Assembly (NCBI GenBank): GCA_907164885.2
Contig: OU015499.1
Location: 150,957,806-151,021,805 of the forward strand
Direction: 5' to 3'
Origin: Dolomedes plantarius
Taxonomy: Eukaryota; Arthropoda; Arachnida; Araneae; Dolomedidae
DNA length: 64,000 nucleotides
Shown: piece after piece, positions 10,680 to 23,639 of the stretch
Position numbering within the stretch: position 1 is the stretch's first letter
Layout of the letters: each line of letters opens with the position of its first letter
The notes under the pieces: model-generated
The model's database searches: none
Told to the model about the DNA's origin: nothing
Seen by the model: only the letters and a program-made list of their open reading frames with translations
Translations under genes and position numbers: made by a program

Positions 10680-11254
10680 ATAAATATGACGATCAATGTA
10701 TATAATTGATGTAAAAAAAACATATTTATAAAAAAAATCGTAAGGGATATTTTTATTTAGACAAAATAAAGTCCAATCGTCTGCCGCATTAGCAAGAAAA
10801 AAATATTTTTTTGTCTTTTTTTTTTTGGCACGTGACAATAAATTTATTTAAAGTACCAGAAAAAGAAATCACGTGATCGGCATTTAATAAATTAAATTCT
10901 AAAAATTAATCTTTAAAAATTCACCAAAAATCAGGAAATGGAGTTAAAAATTCGAAAAAAATTTCATTTTGAAGGAATTTTTATGATCTTTCTCGTGATA
11001 TAAATTTTATAACCCTCAATGTATTATTTTTAATGCAAACGTAAAAAAAGTTTAAAAAACAGCTTAAAAATTTAATTTTAAAAAATCTAAGAAGAATTTT
11101 TAAAAAATCTTTCTTAGTGCACCCCTACACTATTAGAAGAATCGCCATGCAAAATTTCAGCCCTTTAGGTCCAGCGGTTTGGTCTGTGCGTTGTATGTCA
11201 GTCAGTCAGTGAATGAATGAATGAATGAATGAATGAATGAGTCAGTTACGGAAC

Positions 11255-11260
<6 letters not shown>
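10558..11260 (-). mobile_element. Non-autonomous Helitron, family A, copy 1
   Basis: The plus strand begins CTAGCTGAAAACCCGCG; on the minus strand this is the Helitron 3' end, a short hairpin (CCGTAGCGAAGCGCGGG) followed by CTAG. At the other end GGAACTGTTTTATATA is the reverse complement of the family's 5' end TATATAAAACAG. The TC tip is lost in a TA microsatellite. No Rep/Helicase coding remains. Six more copies lie in the window. Confidence 0.8.
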
Positions 11261-11309
<49 letters not shown>

Positions 11310-11312
<3 letters not shown>

Positions 11313-11482
11313 TGGAATCTAGATGGATCGTTTTCGGATTCATCGTTTTTTAGTATGTGTCGTTCATTTTATCCAGTCCCAACAATCATATTGCTTTGGT
11401 ATGTTTCCGCATGTATCGTTTACGCGCATTTATCGTTCATTCCAATCGGTCCCTTGAAAAACGATAGATTGAGATTCCACTG
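11310..11482. mobile_element. TA-flanked MITE (CAGTGGAATC family), copy 1
   Basis: 173 bp, starting CAGTGGAATCT and ending AGATTCCACTG, with TA on both sides inside TA microsatellite. Related copies are at 13115-13286 and 53773-53945. TA duplication and a CAGT-G tip fit a Tc1/mariner or pogo-driven MITE. It does not encode a protein; the open frames inside are coincidental. Confidence 0.85.
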
Positions 11483-11512
11483 TATATATATATATATATA
11501 TATATACATATA

Positions 11513-13114
<1,602 letters not shown>

Positions 13115-13117
<3 letters not shown>

Positions 13118-13286
13118 TGGAATCTCGTCGATCGTTTTCGGATTCATCGTTTTTCCGCATGTGTCGTTCATTTTATCCAGTCCCAACAATCATATTGCTT
13201 TGGTATGTTTCCGCATCTATCGTTTACCCGCATTTATCGTTCATTTCAATCGGTCCCTTGAAAAACGATAGATCGAGATTCCACTG
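13115..13286. mobile_element. TA-flanked MITE (CAGTGGAATC family), copy 2
   Basis: 172 bp, CAGTGGAATCTCG...CGAGATTCCACTG, flanked by TA tracts. Non-coding. Confidence 0.88.
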
Positions 13287-13307
13287 TATATATATATATA
13301 TATATAT

Positions 13308-13652
13308 ACAGGGTTCCCACCTATGTCCATTACACCCCCCCCCCTTAACTTATAAACGGTGACAGCTTAGGCCATAAAGTTGGTGTCTAGGTATAGTAAA
13401 AAGGCTATGCGCTACTCGATGAGAAAAGTTACAACGCCATCTATCGGCAAATTTTGGAATGAGCGTTTTTATCTCGAAAACGGTACGAGATACGGGAGCA
13501 AAGTCAGTTACAAAGTTATTCAGCATCCTCGATTTAGTAAGAAAAGACACCTTGCGCACATTAATACTCAAAACAAAATGTAAAAAATGAACATTTGTTT
13601 GGTTGTGATTTTCAACACTATGGCGTAGTGAAACGCGGGCGGAGCTCTAAAA
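13308..13652. other. Unassigned sequence before the hAT element
   Basis: Includes a nine-C run near 13336 and a 67-codon frame at 13380-13583 with no recognisable domain. No feature is supported. Confidence 0.35.
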
Positions 13653-13844
13653 CAGAGCTTCGCAACCTTTTATCTTCCACGGCACAACAACGTTTATTCG
13701 ATAATTCCGCGGCAGACCACAAAAAAAAGCTTGCAAATACATAAATTACAATAAATACGTATATGTTTTTACTAGCTGAAAACCCGCGCTTCGCTACGGA
13801 GTACATTCAAATTAAATACAACCGTCAGTGTATGCAATTGATGC

Positions 13845-13882
<38 letters not shown>

Positions 13883-14454
13883 GTAAATATGACGATCAAT
13901 GTATACAATTGATGTAGAAAAAATATATATTTATAAATAAATCGTAAGGGATATTTTTAAAGACAAAATAATGTCCAATCGTCTGCCGCATTCGCAAGAA
14001 ATTTTTTTTTTGTCTATTTAGTTGTTACGCACGTGACGATAATTTTATTTAAAGTACCAGAAAAAGAAATCACGTGATCGGCATTTAATAAATTAAATTC
14101 TAAAAATGAATCTTTAAAAATTCACCAAAAATCAGAAAATGGAGGTAAAGATTCGAAAAAGTTGTCATTTTAAAGGAATTTTTATGATCTTTCTCGTGAT
14201 ATAAATTTTATAACCCTCAATGTATTATTTTAAATGCAAACGTAATACAAGTTTAAAAAACAGCTTAAAAATTTAATTTAAAAAAATCTAAGAAGAATTT
14301 TTGAAAAATCTTTCTTAGTGCACCCCTACACCATTAGAAGAATCGCCATGCAAAATTTCAGCCCTTTAGGTCCAGCGGTTTGGTCTGTGCGTTGTATGTC
14401 AGTCAGTCAGTCAGTGAATGAATGATTCAGTTACGGAACTGTTTTATATATATA

Positions 14455-16103
14455 CAGTGGCTCCCAAAAGTGTTCGTACACATACGAATTTCAATGAAAT
14501 AGGGGTCTATCCATTAATTAAAATGAATATTTCAGAATGGGTATTTAATAATAAGATCTATAATCTATTCTTAACAAAACTACATGAAATATTTTGAAAA
14601 CATAGTAAAACTTTATTTTTAAGAAACTAGTAATCAAAAAGTAACAAAAACTTTATCTCCCAAAAGTCATCGTACACTCAAATATTTTCGGATAAATTCA
14701 TAATTAAAATTATCGTCTGGCGCTTTTTTTATTTTTGAATTGTAGGGGCATTTAAAATATTGTTTGGCTTTAATTTTTGCTTGCCTACTCCGTAATATTC
14801 TATTTATTATTTAAAAATGGCTCGTAGTCGTAAAGAAACAACAAACAGCATTCGAAAATTGATTATTTTTCATCATAGTAGTGGTAAATCAGTTCGGAAT
14901 ATTGCTAAATTACTTAATTTATCCCATTCTACTGTGCACTATGTGAAAAACGCTTTAAAGAAGAAAATTGGATCGAAAACAAGGTAAGAAAAGGCCGTCC
15001 GGCAAAGTTAACAAAACGTGATAAGAGATTTATAATTAGAAAATTTGTGAAAAATTCACGTTTGAGTGCTGTAAAAGTTTCTGCAGAATTCAATGAAACA
15101 TTTTCTACTTCAATTTCACCTGAAATTTTTTGACGAGTTCTCAGAACAGCTGGATTACATGGGCGTTCTGCCCATAGAAATTTTTTTGTGAGTGAGAAAA
15201 ACAGAAAGTTTAGGCTTCCCTTCGCACTATCAATGATAAATAAGCCCCAAACCTATTGGAATAATGTCTTATTTGCCGATGAACATTTTTGGTGCTGATG
15301 GGCGTATAATTGTATGGAGAAGAAAAAATGAGGAACTTAATCCCAAGAACTTAGTAGGAACAGCTAAGCATGCCGTCGGAGGTATCCTTGTGTGGGGGTG
15401 CATGTCAGCATCAGGACTAGAAAATTTGGTATTTATTGATGGCATAATGAATTATGCTGTTTTTATAAATATTTTAAGAGGCAATTTAAAATTATCAGCT
15501 CAAAATTTGGGTATTGGAAACAACTTTGTTTTTTATCAAGATAACGATCCTAAGCACACGGCTCTCAACGTTCGCATCTGGTGTCTCTATAATTGTCCAC
15601 AAGTTTTGAAAACACCACCTCAATCGCCAGATTTAAACCCAATAGAACATATTTGGAGAGAACTGGAGGTTCGAGTACGAAAACACGACATTCACAGGAA
15701 AAGCGAACTAAAAACAATTTTGATGGAAGAATGGAGGAACATTGATGCAAAAATTACAAAAGAACTAAAGCAATCTATTCCCAGACGTTTAAAAGCTGTT
15801 GTGGATGCTAAAGGATATTCTACTAAATATTAATTTAATGAAAAATTAGAATATTTACAATATGTAGAGATTTTTTACAAGTGTAGGATGACTTTTGTGA
15901 GATAAAGTTTTTGTTACTTTTGGATTATTGGTTTCTTAAAAATAAAGTTTTACTATGTTTTCAAAATATTTCATGTAGTTTTGTTAAGAATAGATTATAG
16001 ATCTTATTATTAAATACCCATTCTGAAATATTCCTTTTAATCAATGGATAGACCCCTATTTCATTGAAAATCGTAACTGTACGAACACTTTTGGGAGCCA
16101 CTG
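14455..16103 (+). mobile_element. Tc1-like element with ~235-bp terminal inverted repeats
   Basis: Starts CAGTGGCTCCCAAAAGTG and ends in its reverse complement, flanked by TA. The similarity between ends extends about 235 bases (14455-14690 versus 15868-16103), far longer than the 20-30 bp of most Tc1 elements and reminiscent of Tc3-type structure. It carries one decayed transposase gene. Confidence 0.92.
14817..15833 (+). pseudogene. Tc1-like DD34E transposase, frameshifted
   Basis: Starts MARSRKETTNSIRKLI, with a helix-turn-helix (VRNIAKLLNLSHSTVHYV). Frame breaks occur near 14985 and again near 15280, where VLFADE is cut just after the first catalytic Asp and the text resumes with NIFGADGR; a premature stop lies near 15132. 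From 15264 the frame is open for 189 residues with the second Asp in FYQDNDPKHT and Glu in SPDLNPIEHIW, 34 residues apart, to the end KGYSTKY. Family assignment is secure; the copy is inactive. Confidence 0.88.
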
Positions 16104-16347
16104 TAGATTAGATAAAAAAAACGCAATAAAACAGCTCTATGTATCAAGATAATTATAATCCTTTAAGTTTTATATAAATCATTTTGAATTGTACACCAAC
16201 ACCAGAACAAAAATATAAAGTTATAGTTCACAAGTAAAAAAAATTTACTCTAAATTTTTATATTAAAATTTGTTTTTTGGTCTTTACTTAAGCCTAATAA
16301 ATCAGAGTTAATTTAAACATAACAAATTTATTAATGAGATATTTGAG

Positions 16348-16587
16348 CTAGTTTCGATGAACATATGAACGTTTTATATTTGGCTCTATATTAGAAAGAG
16401 CTACTCGAAGTTCGTTGTCAAGACCCTTTAAACATGATCGTTTGTCATTTTTAATTAGAACCAGTGTCGAAAAACTTTGTTCGCATAAGTATGTCGTAGA
16501 AAAAGGGAGCAAAATTGCAATGGCATTGTCAGAAATTTGTGGATATCTGTGGACTGAAATCCAGAAATATGACGCTCGAGCATACAT
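16348..16587 (-). pseudogene. hAT transposase, C-terminal dimerisation region
   Basis: The minus-strand frame shows FWISVHRYPQISDNAIAIL, then LPFSTTYLCEQSFSTLVLIK, followed by NELRVALSNIEPNI. This is the hAT C-terminal (Dimer_Tnp_hAT) block with the CEQSFS signature of the ZBED5/FAM200-like branch. The catalytic N-terminal part is missing. It belongs to hAT A. Confidence 0.85.
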
Positions 16588-16812
16588 ACAATGTATGGTA
16601 ACAACATGTTTTTGTTTTGTGTATAATTTCGACCCAGAGAAATGACATATAAGAAAAAAGTTAGAGGAATATTTTACTTAGAAAAATTTCTAACTAATGC
16701 GGTGGTTAATTTTTTTTTATTATTATAATCGATAAAATCACCGCGGCACAGTCAAGATCACCTCGCGGCACACTAGTGTGCCACGGCACGGCGGTTGCGG
16801 AGCACTGATATA

Positions 16813-17572
16813 CAGTCCGACAACAGTACGAAGAACCACGGTTGGCATAGTGCCAAGACGATTCTATTCACGCTGTAGGTAAGGCTGCTGACGAAGGAGG
16901 GGGAAAAGTCTCGTATTCTCTCGACATTCTTTAGAATCGGTTACTAACTGCGCTTGCTTGCTTTTTCCTCGTCTGTTATTTTGATTATTATATTAAAATT
17001 AATGGATCCTTTACCCAACACAACTGCTCGGAATAAGCCGTTCCGTAGTGATTGTAAACGTATAATACACAATGTAATTAAATTGTGTGATAAAGAAGCA
17101 CGAGAAGGAAATGTCATTGTTCCACTTTCGCAATCCCTAAAGAGAGCTAGTGAAATGACCGGGATATCAATGTCCAGTGTAAAAAGAATACGCAGAGAAG
17201 CAAAGGGTGAAGAAACTCCAAAATTTGAATCTCCGAGGAAACGTCAGAAAAAAAGAACCACCGAAAACGTAGCTTTAGATAATTTTGATTGTGATGTAAT
17301 CCGAAAATATCCACTCCTATAAAACTCCTATTTTTTAAAATAGATTTGCTTTTTTCTTTTTATTATTTTGAAATTATTATTCACATATTCGATCAAAAAT
17401 AGTTTTAAAAAATAACTTTAAAATTGCGGACGAAAAGCAGTCTGAAATACATTCCGTATTTCACAAACAAACACATCCGAAAATATGACGTTTTCCCCTA
17501 TTTTCTAAGTAGACTAGCTTTTCACGCGCATGCGTAACAGCTTCCAGGGAGCTTGCTTCCGTGGTCGGACAG
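16813..17572 (+). mobile_element. Short TA-flanked element U, copy 1 (760 bp)
   Basis: Ends are CAGTCCGAC and GTGGTCGGACAG, flanked by TA. An equally long copy (761 bp) lies inverted at 55552-56312, there with perfect CTGTCCGACCAC ends. Each copy contains one conserved short ORF and no catalytic domain. Confidence 0.85.
17002..17322 (+). CDS. Putative helix-turn-helix protein of element U
   Basis: The 106-codon frame begins MDPLPNTTARNKPF. It includes SEMTGISMSSVKRIRREAKG, which resembles a helix-turn-helix recognition segment, then a basic run (SPRKRQKKRTTE) and a DNFDCDVIRKY motif. I associate this order with the N-terminal DNA-binding module of an arthropod transposase-like family (usual form LDDFDxxAIRR), from memory only. 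The copy at 55803 is nearly identical over this region but has Leu instead of the start Met. There is no DDE domain. It may be a first exon, a truncated transposase or a transposon-derived repressor; the sequence does not decide. Confidence 0.45.
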   Translation: MDPLPNTTARNKPFRSDCKRIIHNVIKLCDKEAREGNVIVPLSQSLKRASEMTGISMSSVKRIRREAKGEETPKFESPRKRQKKRTTENVALDNFDCDVIRKYPLL

Positions 17573-17575
17573 TAA

Positions 17576-17926
17576 TAGACCAGTGGCGCGCAAACTTGTT
17601 CGTCCGCGAACCAATTTCTTTAAATAAAAAATATCTCGACCCCAATGAAAACTTTTTGGTAGTAGCAATTTAAAAAAAAAAATTAGGAAAATGTTAACTG
17701 TTCCAGTCTGATCGTCTCCGGACATTTCCTTTTTCGATTATATTAACTTTTTTTTAAAATTTTTAATCATAAACATTCCCAATGTAATTCTACTGACAGC
17801 TGCTGTAGTGAATTGTAGCGCAAGATTTCTATAAATAGATTACTTCCTATCCGCGCTATGCAATGCGCATGCGCCTGTATAGCGCGCATGCGCATTGATT
17901 TTCAACACATCGGATTCCGGCGTTAA
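17576..17926. other. hAT-like terminus and GC-alternating patch
   Basis: CAGTGGCGCGCAAACTTG at 17581 looks like the left tip of another hAT, but no right tip was found. At about 17868-17896 the sequence ATGCGCATGCGC and GCGCGCATGCGC alternate purine and pyrimidine. No gene is supported. Confidence 0.35.
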
Positions 17927-18641
17927 GGAGACAGTGGACCTTCAAACGTAACTTTTTTTGTTTTGAATGGATTTGCTTGAAATTTTAATATGTGATTAGT
18001 ACCTTCGATATGTAAAAGTCGTTAAAATTTAAAGATGAAATATTAATAATTTATGAATTATGAATTATTAATTATATCAAAAATTGGCCTCATTAAAAAT
18101 GTCCCATGCGCATTTCTTTTGCATATAATACGGCAATTTTTATTTACAGGATACCTTATAGAACTAACAATGAAACTTATTGCTTATTTTAAGCATTCAT
18201 TAAAAATATAAAGAGAAAAAATAGTAATAGTGAAAATACCCTTTTTATGACGCAAAATACTTATAAATGATCTTTTCGAGTACGAAATTTAGAAGTTCTG
18301 AGCTACGAAGCATAATTATTTTCAATAAGATTTATTTGATATACAGTTAAGTATATAAAACTTAAATTTCAAAGCAATACTATAATTAGAAATGCGCCCG
18401 GAGCAGTTTGAATATTCGTATGACATGAAAATTTTTATTTTGAGAAAAACACATTTAAAGTTATTGCTATTAGTAACCATATAATATCTAAATTAAATAC
18501 AAAGGCCTATAACTAGGAAAGTAATCACAGAAATTAAAAATTCTTTTTACAACACATTCCTACTCGTCCGTAGTTTCACAATTCAATAAAATAAAAAAAA
18601 TCGAATTTTTGGACAAATTTCACAATTTTGAAAGTCCATGG
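17927..18641 (+). mobile_element. TTAA-flanked element P, copy 1, right end lost
   Basis: Starts after TTAA with GGAGACAGTGGACC and matches copies at 29543-30722 and 41266-41985. Homology stops at about 18641 within the right terminal repeat (AAAGTCCA), where the pogo-like element begins. TTAA duplication and G-rich tips suggest a piggyBac or Kolobok-type element. No protein recognised. Confidence 0.8.
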
Positions 18642-19733
18642 TTCCGATCTAACACGATAGGAAAATTGCGGGAACCCTCGTGTAACACTGCAACCTGTAA
18701 CACGGTTTCGCTCTAACACGATAAAAAAAATTGCGAAAACCTTTTTGTACAACACTGTACTTCTACAGCACTAGATAACATGACTTTTGTTTAACACATT
18801 TAAAAAATAAAATACCATATAAGTAATGACGGGAAGGAATAATGAACTGTAGTGGCTTTACATGAAAATGTATAAACAAATTATAATTTATTCATTTATA
18901 ATTCTATTCCGATGTCATAGAGCAGAGGCGGCCTGCGTGATCTTCTTGTGCGGCCTTCATAAAAGCTAGAATTTGTATTAATTAATATTTAATTTTATAG
19001 ATTACTGTTATGTCTTATGACTTTTACTTTTATTTTTAAGAATTAACTATTACCTAATTAATTGAAGTTGTTAGTACATTGCTTAATCTTAACACCCTCT
19101 TCATGATGGACTCTCACCAAAAAACACACATACACAAATAACAAGGATAGCGGTTTAGAGGCAAAAGATATTATTTATTAAAAGCCTTCCGGCCAACTTA
19201 TTATTACAAATTCGTACGACTTAGTTTCTCTAATTAATTTTTTTTACATTACCCGAAAGAATAGTACTGCTATAACAAATCTTCTTCCTATAGCAGTTTA
19301 CAAAGTTAGAGCTTTAGTGCAATTTTAATTAATCCCTGTCGACATAATTACAATAATACACAAAACAAAACATTTCTACACTTTATAATTCCAATTTTCA
19401 TTTCGTGAGGTGGCTGGTGGATGTGCGCCTAACTTAATGACCTAAGGTCTTAATTAATAATGAGCTCCAATTATGAAAAGATTAAAAAACTTAACCAACA
19501 AAGAAAAAATCTTAACGTTACCTTCAGTCGACTGATGAGAATAAAAAAAAATCTGAAAATAAAAAGATAGCATAGGAGAGAGTGGAGAGTAAAAAAAAAT
19601 AGGAAGGAAATAAGTAAGTCCGGACTTGAAGAGTATCTTCTACTGCATGACAGCGTCTCACCCTCTCCAAGCTCTCGGGTAGTGGAACGGAAGATTCATC
19701 TCGGCAAAGAACGGGATGCAAGTCGGAGGATGC

Positions 19734-20120
19734 TCACGGCAGGCGGGCTGGAGTAGCATGTGTTGCCTTGGAGTCAAACTGTGGCCGAGGACGAACCCCT
19801 TTCTGCCCTGTGTTTATCCGCCCCCGCAGGAGAAGACAAGTAAGGAGTTCCAACTGGCACCGCATTTTTAGACTTTGTACAAACGGCCCAGCACCACAGA
19901 CTTTGCATATTTCGATTTGCCGCTTGCCATATTTTTTTCTTGGCATTAAAAAAAAACTTGGGCTTTGAAACCTACAAAGGAGTACCTTTTTTAGTTGACC
20001 CGTGACAGAGCGGCCGGACGTCGACTCTCCTTGTAACCTTCCGCGTCGCCTCTCCCCTCTGAGTCGGGCATCTGCTAAAGTCATCAACATTCCGTTCTCG
20101 CTGGGCATGGGGATTTCCAA
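19734..20120 (-). other. GC-rich island with an unrecognised 128-codon frame
   Basis: Within hAT D, 19600-20170 is clearly richer in GC than its surroundings. A minus-strand frame contains a CKVCGAG pair of cysteines and an Arg-rich segment, but I recognise no domain. It could be captured host sequence or chance; I do not assign a function. Confidence 0.2.
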
Positions 20121-20747
20121 AATGGTTGAAAGCTAAGGTATCGGATTTCCCGATGAGACATAGCAAGGGTTAAGAGAGAGGAAAAAAATAGGTTTTGGAA
20201 AATCTAACCTTACGGCCAGACAAAAGGGTAATTTAATCAACTACTTTTTAATTAACACCGCAGTCCACCAGCGAAATTCCCCTCAGCCACCATCAACCAC
20301 CTTTTAATATTTTTACCTCTATTTGAACACAGTTTTACTTTTTTTTTTTTTTTTGCATAAATAACTTATTTAAATTACATAACATACATACATACAATAA
20401 GTTAAAACTACTTATTTACACATGCATATTAACTCAAATATTTGAACACAACTAAATATCTGTGCACATCAAACATACAGGGGAGCACATCTAATTATTT
20501 GTGTCTAACATTACAACAATTTGCAAATAAATGGAATTAAATGAAGAACGGCATGAATGTATGTACGCAGGCTTCGCGTTACGAAGCTTTATCCAAATAT
20601 TCAATTACTTTCAAGCAAGAAACAAATTCAAATATCACACTAGCTTAAATTTTCCATCGGATTTTAAAATTATTTTAGGAATGTCAGTTATTTATAATTT
20701 AATACTATTATTTTTCTATTGTATTTCTTTATAACTAGAAGGTAACC

Positions 20748-21115
20748 CTTCATTTTGACGTCATAATACTAATAATGACGTCATAATGGAAAAATTATAT
20801 GAAAGTTAAAAAATATCCCGAATTATCTAACAATATTGCATTTAATCCACACCTTGTAAAAGCAAACCCTTTCATTATTTTTTATTTATTTAGTTTTTCA
20901 TGCGCTTGGAGTAGTAGACTACCATCCAACCCGTCATTTTGACGTCATAATACTAATAATGACGTCATAATGGAAAAAGTATATGAAAGTTAAAAAATAT
21001 GCCGAATTATCTAACAGTATTGCATTTAATTCACACCTTGTAAAAACAAACGCTTCCATTACTTTTTATTTATTTAGTTTTTCATGCGATTGGAGTAGTA
21101 GACTGCCATCCAGTT
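20748..21115 (+). repeat. 184-bp direct duplication with paired TGACGTCA palindromes
   Basis: Two adjacent, ~90% similar units. Each begins with TTGACGTCATAATACTAATA followed by a second TGACGTCATAATGG about 21 bases on, so four CRE palindromes occur within about 220 bases. Confidence 0.8.
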
Positions 21116-21535
21116 TTTTACAGCTCACTACGCGATATGAATACTTGAGCTACTTGATTCATTCACATTCAAGTTTGTTTACTCTCAGAATTCATCGCAA
21201 AAGTAAACAGATTTTTAAAAACTGTTAAATATGCAGCTAAAAGCATCCAATTTTTTTTAGTTCTGAAAGTTTTATAGAAAAATAGGCGGAACAAACGTGA
21301 TTTGATGGAGAAGATATTAGTTTTTAGGTAAGAAAGAATTCTGATCCACATCTGAAATTGAAATTAAGCCTAACCGGCCGTTTGTTCACTGACGGATTCA
21401 ATTGAAAGATGAGTACAGCCCGGAAGTGTTATACAGAGACAACGGCTATCATATATATAATGTTAAAATTATTTAAAAATACTTTATTATTTTTATTTGA
21501 AGTGGTATTCAAATATGTAGTTGTTTATTACGATT

Positions 21536-21537
<2 letters not shown>

Positions 21538-21624
<87 letters not shown>
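21538..21624. repeat. (TA)n(GT)n microsatellite
   Basis: About 30 TA dinucleotides followed by about 12 GT dinucleotides. Confidence 0.95.
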
Positions 21625-21626
<2 letters not shown>

Positions 21627-22229
21627 TTGTGCTTACATAAATAAAAATACCAACAGTGAAATATAAAATATCAGAGTGGTATCTATGAATCTAATAATTT
21701 TATAAAAAAATAATAATTAATGATTAATGTTATAACAAGTTTTTTCCCTTATGTGAATACAAAAATATTTTATATTGTAACTCTTTATGCCAAATAATAA
21801 ATAAATAAAGACTTAATATTTTTTTCGTATTTTTCTGTATAATGCACCAAATTGTTAAAACTATACCTAACTAAAATAATTTCATGAAAGTCGCATTTAT
21901 AGGTACATCAACTTCTGCGGCCTCCTTTATTACTACCTAATTTACATGTAGCCTCTAATGGTAAAAAAAAGGTTCCCCACCTCTGTCGTAGAGGAAAGCG
22001 TCATGCACATTTTACACGTGTGTCGTAATACCCCCACGTGGACGAATGCCGCGTCGTTCGAATTCGTGCCGATGACGTCGGCAGATGCACTTTTGATTTT
22101 GTTTAGATTAGTGTACATTTTGATCTCTTTATGAGAAGCTTTGATTTGATCCGGTGATGCCGAAGTAGTGTAAACAATTTGTAAAAATGTACACTAAACT
22201 TGTAGATAGAAAATACCGCGTGGCAGGAC

Positions 22230-23082
22230 TAGTGATGCGACATCGATAACAAAACATCGATGTTTTGAAACATCGATATTCAATATTAAAACATCGATGC
22301 TAATGAAACATCGACCAAAAACCATCGATGTGTTTAAACATCGATGTTTTAGAACATCCATGTTTTAAAACTGGTTTAGTAATCTCTAACATTAATGTTA
22401 CTTCCGTTAGTCGTGGGGGGAGGGGGTGATTTAATTTTACTCTCTGATTGGGCAGGCACAAATGACAAAAACTTGGTTGCCTTGGGCTACATTGATGACT
22501 CAAAATTCTCGTTGTAAATACCGCCATGTTTTGCCTTCAAATGTCCAGATAAATTCGTGGTATTGCCAGAAGATTTCGAGGGACTTAAGGCAAATGTTGC
22601 ATTTCGCCAATTTGTCAGAGGTTGTGCAAAAATATTTCCAAACGGTACTTTTGGGAGGCAACTTACTAATAATATTAACGTCAACTTATATAAAACCAGC
22701 ACAAAACAAAGACTTAATGGATGCACTCGTGTATATACTATTTGTAAAATAAAACCAAATGGAAGGTTCTGGAGTGTCAGGAACATTCCAAGCGCTCTGA
22801 TTGGTTCATTGGTTGTTAATTGCCATTTGTCTGTTTGCTAAGGAATCGTTCCCCCCTTTTGTATTCGTGCTTTTCAGAATTCAGACTTACATTTACTGAG
22901 TGTGAAAATTATGCTACGTGGTAAATTTTTTTAATTGCGGTACTTTTTCATTTAAAAAAAATCGAGACAACGTAAAACATCGAACACAAAACATCGATGT
23001 TAAAAAAACATCGGCTTCAATAAATCGATGTTTAAAACATCGATATTTTTATCAAAACATCGACATCGATGTCGCATCCCTA
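22230..23082 (-). mobile_element. hAT element E, copy 1 (853 bp), with ATCGAT palindromes
   Basis: Starts TAGTGATGCGACATCGAT, ends ATCGATGTCGCATCCCTA, and is flanked by the perfect 8-bp duplication GGCAGGAC (22222-22229 and 23083-23090). Both subterminal regions repeat the AACATCGATGTT palindrome many times. The minus strand encodes a decayed BED zinc finger. Copies are at 50672-51527 (complete) and 51815-52782 (right end lost). Confidence 0.93.
22488..22625 (-). pseudogene. BED zinc finger of hAT E, degenerate
   Basis: The minus strand retains SGNTTNLSGHLKAKHGGIYN, the His-rich half of a BED finger found intact at 51083-51256 in the sister copy. The cysteine half is shifted out of frame. 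Confidence 0.75.
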
Positions 23083-23100
23083 GGCAGGACTTAGTTCTTT

Positions 23101-23244
23101 CGATTCGTCTACCCTTCCGCTGAAAAAAGCCGAGAATTCAAAAGGGAGCTGCGAAATTGTCTATCTCCATACCGTGAAATCCCCAATGACCTTGTAAGAA
23201 CCAGCACACAAACCAAAATTAGAGATTTTTTAAAAAGAGGATAG
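23101..23244 (+). pseudogene. Pogo-like transposase C-terminus with PIP-type box
   Basis: The frame reads VYPSAEKSREFKRELRNC, LSPYREIPNDLVRTS, then TQTKIRDFLKRG and stop TAG at 23242-23244. It matches the minus-strand remnant at 56608-56845, where the tail is QTKITDFFKK. Q-x-x-I-x-x-F-[FL] at a C-terminus fits the PCNA-interacting peptide known from pogo transposase. The catalytic part is absent. Confidence 0.7.
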
Positions 23245-23639
23245 AAGGTGCAAAATATCTAAATGAAGAAAAAGGTTCTGAAAGTGAAGGTGATATCGTT
23301 CAACCGAAAAAAGGTCCTCGTTTGATTGTACTGAGGAGCGATGAGGGAGAAATTTTTCTAAATTAAGGTCGCATTAAATGAAAATAATATATTTTTTGTT
23401 TCTTTTCGTTTTGTTTTATACGTACATCTATATTTTTAATAAAAATTAAGTTGCTTATATGAAATTTAAAAAAATAATGTTTGTTTTTCATAAGTTTTTG
23501 GAACGTGACCCCCTTTTTTGTACTGGCCCTAGGTCTCATATAACGCGGTTTCACACAACACGGCAGTTTCTAGGAACCTATCTACCGTGTTATAGGAGGG
23601 TTATCTGTAAATTAATGATAAGTAATAACGATATAACTT

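Larger units (their letters stand above)
13772..16107 (-). mobile_element. Non-autonomous Helitron, family A, copy 2
   Basis: The plus strand reads A|CTAGCTGAAAACCC at the left and ...TAGA|T at the right, so on the minus strand the element runs TCTA...CTAG between host A and T, exactly the Helitron insertion rule. A Tc1-like element (14455-16103) is inserted in its 5'-terminal TA stretch. Without it the Helitron is about 690 bases and non-coding. Confidence 0.85.
13653..16807 (-). mobile_element. hAT element A carrying nested Helitron and Tc1
   Basis: Ends are CAGAGCTTCGCAACC on the left and GGTTGCGGAGCACTG on the right, the inverted tips of a hAT. The same family recurs complete at 29414-31289. 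A hAT transposase C-terminus lies on its minus strand. The Helitron at 13772-16107 and, within that, a Tc1-like element account for most of the interior; without them about 820 bases remain. The left flank is CTCTAAAA; a matching right duplication is not evident because a TA element (16813) is inserted there. Confidence 0.8.
18923..21985. mobile_element. hAT element D (3063 bp)
   Basis: Begins CAGAGGCGGCCTGCG and ends GGTTCCCCACCTCTG, with 8-bp flanks TCATAGAG and TCGTAGAG (7 of 8 identical). Joining the flanks restores the pogo-like host element. No hAT transposase could be recognised inside; the interior has a GC-rich island (19600-20170), a duplicated CRE-like block and a microsatellite. 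Confidence 0.7.
18645..23607 (+). mobile_element. Pogo/Tigger-like element T, copy 2, split by two hAT insertions
   Basis: The ends match the inverted copy at 55527-60017: CTAACACGATAGG...GCGGGAACCCTCGTGTAACAC on the left and CGTGTTATAGGAGGGTTATCTG followed by TA on the right. hAT elements at 18923-21985 and 22230-23082 are inserted with 8-bp duplications. The remaining host sequence encodes a decayed transposase C-terminus (23101-23244). The extreme left tip is missing. Confidence 0.75.
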
